64,000 nt of DNA from positions 1 to 64,000 of the forward strand of contig NZ_LOPY01000060.1 in assembly GCF_001469895.1 (NCBI RefSeq), written 5' to 3'. Positions 60,063 to 64,000 of the stretch are shown here, in pieces. Under the pieces are notes generated by a model. It saw only the letters and a program-made list of their open reading frames with translations. It did not search any database and was not told the origin of the DNA. Each line of letters opens with the position of its first letter. Positions within the stretch are counted from its first letter, which is position 1. This DNA is from Pseudoalteromonas sp. XI10 (lineage in GTDB: Bacteria; Pseudomonadota; Gammaproteobacteria; Enterobacterales; Alteromonadaceae). The position numbers were made by a program, and so were the translations under genes.

Positions 60063-61676
60063 ATGAGCATGCAAATTAAACAACTCCTTACTAAAAAATG
60101 GCACGTTAGCTACAGCCAATTTGTCTGGCTGGTGTCGTTGTACTTAGTTATTGCATTTAATGGCCTGTTTTTATTTAACATGCTTGAAGCAGCCAGCAAA
60201 CCTGAACATATCAATTGGTTATTTATAGCAAGCGTACCGTTTTTATTATTAGCACTGACGGCAATGGTGTTGAGTTGGTTATCGCTAATCACCTTTGTTA
60301 AACCCGTGCTTTTAACAAGCGTCGTGGTTTCATCGTTGTTGTTTTATGCAACCTTAAATTACGGTGTTATCTTTGATAAAAGCATGCTGCAAAATATCTT
60401 AGAGACACATTCAGGTGAGGCGTTTTCATACCTTAATGTACAAGTTATCGCTTTTATTACTGCGCTAGGCGTACTGCCTGCTTACTTGTTTTCTCGCTTT
60501 AAAATTGTCGGAAATTTTCGTGTTCGTCTTAAAAGCTTTGCGCTTCTTAACGTTACAGCGTTTATTGCTGTAGCTGTTATTGCCGTTCCTTTTTATAAAG
60601 ATTACGCCTCTGTAGGGCGTAATAATCGTCAATTAACCAGCTACATTACCCCCTTTGCATTTTACACTGCGGGTTATAAGTACCTGCGCGATAATTATTT
60701 TTATCCACCTTTACCTTTTAAAGTCTTAGATAAAACACCGCACCTATTAGCTAAGCAACAAAGTTCACTGACGATTATGGTGGTAGGTGAAACAGCGCGT
60801 GCAGCAAACTTTTCACTGCAAGGTTACGACAAGCCGACTAATCAATATACCCCTAAACTTGGCGTTAAATATTTCACTGATGTTAGTTCATGTGGCACCG
60901 CAACGGCCATTTCTGTGCCTTGTATGTTCTCGCGCTTAGATCGCAATCACTATGATTCACGCATCGCGCAAAGCCAAGAAAATGCCCTAGATATCATTCA
61001 ACGAAGTGGTGTAGAAGTAACGTGGATTGATAACAATAGCAGCTGTAAAGGGGTTTGCGTGCGGGTAAACTCAAAAACAGTAGAACCAACAAAGAGCAAC
61101 CCACTTTGTGACGGACGCTATTGCTTTGATGAAGTACTGGTTGAAGAGTTAGCTGCAAAGCTTGCCAAAAGTCATGCGAAACACCAACTAGTGGTGTTAC
61201 ATATGATTGGTTCACATGGCCCAACCTACTATCGCCGCTATCCAGAAAAAGACAGTAAATTTTTGCCTGATTGCCCACGTAGCGATATCCAAAACTGTAG
61301 CAGTGAGCAACTTACCAATACCTATGATAATACCATTGCTTATACCGACCTAGTGCTCAGTAAACTTATTAATTTACTGCAAAACAGTCAGGCGGATGAC
61401 AAAGCCCTACTGTATGTTTCTGATCACGGTGAATCACTAGGTGAAAAAGGTTTGTACTTACATGGCTTCCCGTATGCGTTAGCGCCTAAAGAGCAAACCC
61501 AAGTGCCTATGCTGTTTTGGAGTAATAAACTCGCCGATACCCGCTTTAATCAATGTATCGAACAGCAGCGTAACCATGCTTTTTCGCACGATAACATTTT
61601 TGACACCCTACTTGGCTTAACCCATGTACAAAGCACTGAATATCACCCAGAGCAAGATATCTTTAATGCTTGCTGA
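60063..61676 (+). CDS. eptA: Phosphoethanolamine-lipid A transferase EptA
   Basis: 537 aa from the ATG at 60063, with GAGGA 7 bases upstream; an ATG at 60057 is too close to that site. Five membrane helices precede the sulfatase-fold domain (from about residue 235): VVGETARAANFSLQGYD has the metal ligand Glu, SSCGTATAISVPCMFS the nucleophile Thr, and YVSDHGESLGEKGLYLHG the other metal ligands. Many Cys form the expected disulfides. It moves phosphoethanolamine from phosphatidylethanolamine to lipid A, which lowers binding of cationic peptides. Confidence 0.95.
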   Translation: MSMQIKQLLTKKWHVSYSQFVWLVSLYLVIAFNGLFLFNMLEAASKPEHINWLFIASVPFLLLALTAMVLSWLSLITFVKPVLLTSVVVSSLLFYATLNYGVIFDKSMLQNILETHSGEAFSYLNVQVIAFITALGVLPAYLFSRFKIVGNFRVRLKSFALLNVTAFIAVAVIAVPFYKDYASVGRNNRQLTSYITPFAFYTAGYKYLRDNYFYPPLPFKVLDKTPHLLAKQQSSLTIMVVGETARAANFSLQGYDKPTNQYTPKLGVKYFTDVSSCGTATAISVPCMFSRLDRNHYDSRIAQSQENALDIIQRSGVEVTWIDNNSSCKGVCVRVNSKTVEPTKSNPLCDGRYCFDEVLVEELAAKLAKSHAKHQLVVLHMIGSHGPTYYRRYPEKDSKFLPDCPRSDIQNCSSEQLTNTYDNTIAYTDLVLSKLINLLQNSQADDKALLYVSDHGESLGEKGLYLHGFPYALAPKEQTQVPMLFWSNKLADTRFNQCIEQQRNHAFSHDNIFDTLLGLTHVQSTEYHPEQDIFNAC

Positions 61677-61708
61677 ACACAAAGCTAACGAAATAGAGGT
61701 TTCATTCT

Positions 61709-62089
61709 ATGCAATTTGACAGCACTAATAAACCCATTGGTATTAAACGTATTCGCCTTGCATTCAAAAACTCCCAACGAGCATTCACGTGGTTAGCAAA
61801 GCATGAGTCTGCTTTTAAACAAGAGCTGATACTGTTGGTGCTTGCCATAGCAGTGGTTTTTGTATGGCAGATTAGCCTGTATGAGAAAATTATGCTGCTT
61901 GTATCAGTGCTATTTGTGATGTTTGCTGAAGTCGTCAATACGGCAATTGAAGCCGCCATAGACCGAATAGGCCTTGAAATTCATCCATTATCAGGCCTAG
62001 CTAAAGACTTAGGATCCGCAGCCGTACTGATTGCTCTAACGATTTGTGCATTGGTATGGGGCGGCGTGTTTGTTAATAACCTAAGCTAA
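61709..62089 (+). CDS. dgkA: Diacylglycerol kinase DgkA
   Basis: 126 aa with three membrane helices. The signature FAEVVNTAIEAAIDRIG and HPLSGLAKDLGSAAV are complete. It phosphorylates diacylglycerol to phosphatidate. EptA and LtaS-type enzymes release diacylglycerol from phospholipids, so dgkA directly after them is a matching recycling step. An EptA/DgkA pairing under a PmrAB-type system is known from other Gram-negatives. Confidence 0.96.
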   Translation: MQFDSTNKPIGIKRIRLAFKNSQRAFTWLAKHESAFKQELILLVLAIAVVFVWQISLYEKIMLLVSVLFVMFAEVVNTAIEAAIDRIGLEIHPLSGLAKDLGSAAVLIALTICALVWGGVFVNNLS

Positions 62090-62319
62090 CTCGCTTTTTT
62101 ATCATCTGGGGTGTCATTACAAAGTGCACAATCACGGCCTTTTGATGAATGATATAAACGGGTTGCGATAAAAATGGCCGTTGCAATAAATGACCAAAGT
62201 AGCGCAAAGCCTAATGCACTCATTGTCTCGTGACCTTTTAGAATTTCCACCATAAATAACAAAATTGCCACCAGCGTAAAAACTTTAGTGGTTCTTAATA
62301 TCCAAAATTTTGTACCCAC
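62086..62319 (-). CDS. Small uncharacterised membrane protein
   Basis: 77 aa with two hydrophobic helices (about 12-25 and 34-53) and a polar tail with a CxxC pair (RDCALCND). I do not recognise the family. It is convergent with dgkA and overlaps its last 4 bases. Confidence 0.7.
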   Translation of the reverse strand: MGTKFWILRTTKVFTLVAILLFMVEILKGHETMSALGFALLWSFIATAIFIATRLYHSSKGRDCALCNDTPDDKKAS

Positions 62320-62383
62320 AACTTACTCCTTTATACGAGGCTCCTTAGAAAGGATAAGTGTAGTTCAAAATAATGAAAACGCC

Positions 62384-63136
62384 TTAAAAATTTAAAGCAG
62401 GCTCAGACAATATCTGTACATTATTTTTAAATACCTCTAAAAGCCCTGTTGGTGAGTGCTCAGTACCAAGCACGGTAACATGACAGACATAACGATAACC
62501 GTTGTTAGTAAAGGTATAAAAATGATTGCCCCCACTGCCATCAAAACTTAACGTACCGCCGGTGATCACAAGGCTTGGCTCATCTTGCATAGATTGCTCA
62601 ATACCCCATGCTGCATAACGGTACTGATTATCAGCCAGTTCATCGATACGAATTAAATGCTGTTTTGTTTGCCACGTTAATATTGGCTTTGTAAATTCAC
62701 GGAGGCTTTTATGTAATGCTTGTTTTTGTTCGTCAATCAGTGCTTCGCGTCGTGCTTTTTCTGCCTCTGATTCATAAGGCACAGCCCAAATAGAGCCATC
62801 AAAGTCTAACCACAATTTGCCTGAATCAAACATGATGCCGCGCCAACCCATCATTTCCCAATCATGGCGAACGTTTGAGTTCACGATTTTTTCGACAAAC
62901 TCTTTATCAAAAACTTGCTCAAAGTTCTCTATAAGCATTTGCTCATTTTCAATTGCTTGCAGCGGCTCTTTACGCTGCAGGGGATAATGCACTCGCTTGG
63001 CAATGGCAGCTTTATCACCTGCCTTAAATGCCGCAACCACAGGTTTGACAATTTTTATGTGTTTTGTTGCGGCAAAACTACTGAATGCCATCAACAAAAT
63101 GAATAGATAAACGCTGTGCTTTAAAAATTTCATCAA
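62384..63136 (-). CDS. Uncharacterised exported protein
   Basis: 250 aa. A signal peptide (KFLKHSVYLFILLMAFSSFAA) precedes a soluble domain of alternating helix and strand with FDSGKLWLDFDGSIWAV and ITGGTLSFDGSGGNHFYTF. I do not recognise the family. It starts at the base after the stop of the upstream SIMPL-domain gene, so the two are probably coupled and both act in the periplasm. Confidence 0.8.
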   Translation of the reverse strand: MMKFLKHSVYLFILLMAFSSFAATKHIKIVKPVVAAFKAGDKAAIAKRVHYPLQRKEPLQAIENEQMLIENFEQVFDKEFVEKIVNSNVRHDWEMMGWRGIMFDSGKLWLDFDGSIWAVPYESEAEKARREALIDEQKQALHKSLREFTKPILTWQTKQHLIRIDELADNQYRYAAWGIEQSMQDEPSLVITGGTLSFDGSGGNHFYTFTNNGYRYVCHVTVLGTEHSPTGLLEVFKNNVQILSEPALNF

Positions 63137-63859
63137 TTACTCTACTACCAAATCAAACACAACATTGACACTTGCTCTGAAGGTAATCGATTCTTGTAAA
63201 TACTTACCTTCTGGTACGGTATTAATACGTGAGCCCGTTACCATGATTCGTTCAATATTTGTGTTGCTACCATAGCCAAAGTGACTACCTACCTCTTGCG
63301 ATTGAATACTATACACCCGACCAAGTTTCGCTTCGAATGCGCTAGCAAGGCTACTTCCCTGCTGTTTGGCATTCGCTACTGCTTTATCAAGAGCGGCTTG
63401 CTCGTAATCTGAAGCTTTGGTTGATAAAAGTTGAATTTGCTCGATTTGATTGACGCCCACTTTAAGGGCAAAATTTAAAAATCGGTCCAAAAGAGAGAGT
63501 TGTTTAAGGCTGACTTTGACCTTACGCGTGGCTCGAAAACCATCTTTAACATGGTTATCGTTTTCGTCATAGCGCATGTTCGGCTCTACGAAAATTCGAC
63601 CCGCAGAGATACTTTTTTCGTCTATAGAGAAATTATTTAAGCCCGCCAGGAGTTCATTTACTTGCGCATCGACTTGCTGCTTAGCCTGCACACTTTCAGC
63701 TTTAACTGCTTCAAACTCTAACGTGATATCAGCCCTGTCGGGGGCGGTACGCACAACAGCCTCACCTTTAACAACAATATGGCGATTATCTGGCAGACTT
63801 GTTGCAGCCATTGCAGAGCTGGTACATAAAACCAGTGGTAACAAAGATTTAAGCATCAT
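63137..63859 (-). CDS. SIMPL-domain (DUF541) periplasmic protein
   Basis: 240 aa. A signal peptide (SLLPLVLCTSSAMAA) is followed by the SIMPL/DUF541 pattern: RHIVVKGEAVVRTAPDRADITLEFE, QQVDAQVNELLAGL, and FRATRKVKVSLKQLSLLDRFL. Related proteins (E. coli YggE) are linked to oxidative-stress tolerance. No role is proven here. It is the first gene of a two-gene unit with the exported protein that follows. Bases 63873-64000 hold no gene that I can see. Confidence 0.9.
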   Translation of the reverse strand: MMLKSLLPLVLCTSSAMAATSLPDNRHIVVKGEAVVRTAPDRADITLEFEAVKAESVQAKQQVDAQVNELLAGLNNFSIDEKSISAGRIFVEPNMRYDENDNHVKDGFRATRKVKVSLKQLSLLDRFLNFALKVGVNQIEQIQLLSTKASDYEQAALDKAVANAKQQGSSLASAFEAKLGRVYSIQSQEVGSHFGYGSNTNIERIMVTGSRINTVPEGKYLQESITFRASVNVVFDLVVE

Positions 63860-64000
63860 AACCTCCCCCTAGAAAAGGCTATGATGCCTTGCCTGAGCAA
63901 AAATGTACACTCAGTTCAGCCGTTACTGCGGATAAATTTTAGGTACCTCTTTACTCTAAATACATCATTAATTTGTTGCTTTATGAACGCCCAGATTGGC

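Overview
The window looks like chromosomal DNA of a marine gammaproteobacterium of the order Alteromonadales, most likely Pseudoalteromonas or a close relative. The reasons are the AT-rich base composition, the gene orders (perM / TusA-like / bepA / arsC / wrbA-like / DUF2069; DUF3549-DUF3301 next to yqcC-truC-yqcA; zipA-ligA with smc), a tandem tRNA-Val operon, and a TonB receptor / SapC / tryptophan-halogenase-family sugar-uptake locus. I see no prophage, insertion sequence or CRISPR array. Nearly all of it reads as vertically inherited core or shell genome with local rearrangement.

Layout. 1-200: tRNA-Glu and tRNA-Ala on the minus strand. 770-2273: eight identical tRNA-Val(UAC) genes behind one near-consensus promoter, interleaved with five decayed tRNA-Val 3' pieces and followed by a 14-bp tandem repeat. 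2404-7367: a signalling operon of receiver-TPR protein, periplasmic solute-binding protein and hybrid histidine kinase. 7386-17907: minus-strand housekeeping (msrB, small membrane proteins, ligA, zipA, smc, an rRNA methyltransferase, yqcA-truC-yqcC). 18014-23790: conserved small proteins, the csrB regulatory RNA (minus strand, 19443-19860, not a protein gene) with an upstream GacA/UvrY-like palindrome, syd and queF. 23859-37037: isoaspartyl peptidase, then a carbohydrate block (SapC, DUF6445, halogenase-like flavoprotein, TonB receptor, pgl, zwf, pgi, LacI-family regulator) tied together by three copies of one LacI-type operator. 37110-44453: a three-domain sulfur enzyme (cysteine desulfurase + persulfide-dioxygenase-like + rhodanese), perM, a TusA-like protein, bepA, arsC, a WrbA-like flavoprotein and DUF2069. 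44538-53299: ankyrin protein, MlaC-like protein, PagL-like lipid A deacylase, YjiH-like transporter, bamC, gcvR, bcp, queE and queC. 53340-63859: a FAN1-like nuclease fused to a DEDDh exonuclease, then a two-component system divergent from an LtaS-type enzyme, eptA and dgkA, and finally small envelope proteins including a SIMPL-domain protein.

How the parts work together. (1) The 57.3-62.1 kb block is a self-consistent lipid A / polymyxin-response module. EptA consumes phosphatidylethanolamine and releases diacylglycerol, DgkA recycles the diacylglycerol, and the divergent promoter region carries two arrays of 11-bp-spaced CTTAAG-type repeats, which is the PmrA-box pattern. (2) The LacI regulator probably controls the TonB receptor and pgi through identical operators, joining outer-membrane sugar uptake to entry into the Zwf/Pgl pathway. 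(3) csrB has about 21 GGA motifs, many in hairpin loops, so it is expected to titrate CsrA. (4) queF, queE and queC supply queuosine precursors from two separate loci.

The observations I would follow first are the three-domain sulfur enzyme at 37110-39365, the receiver/solute-binding/hybrid-kinase operon whose receiver lacks its phospho-acceptor aspartate, the CTTAAG arrays, the csrB identification, and the decaying tRNA-Val array. All family names rest on reading the sequence; no database search was run.
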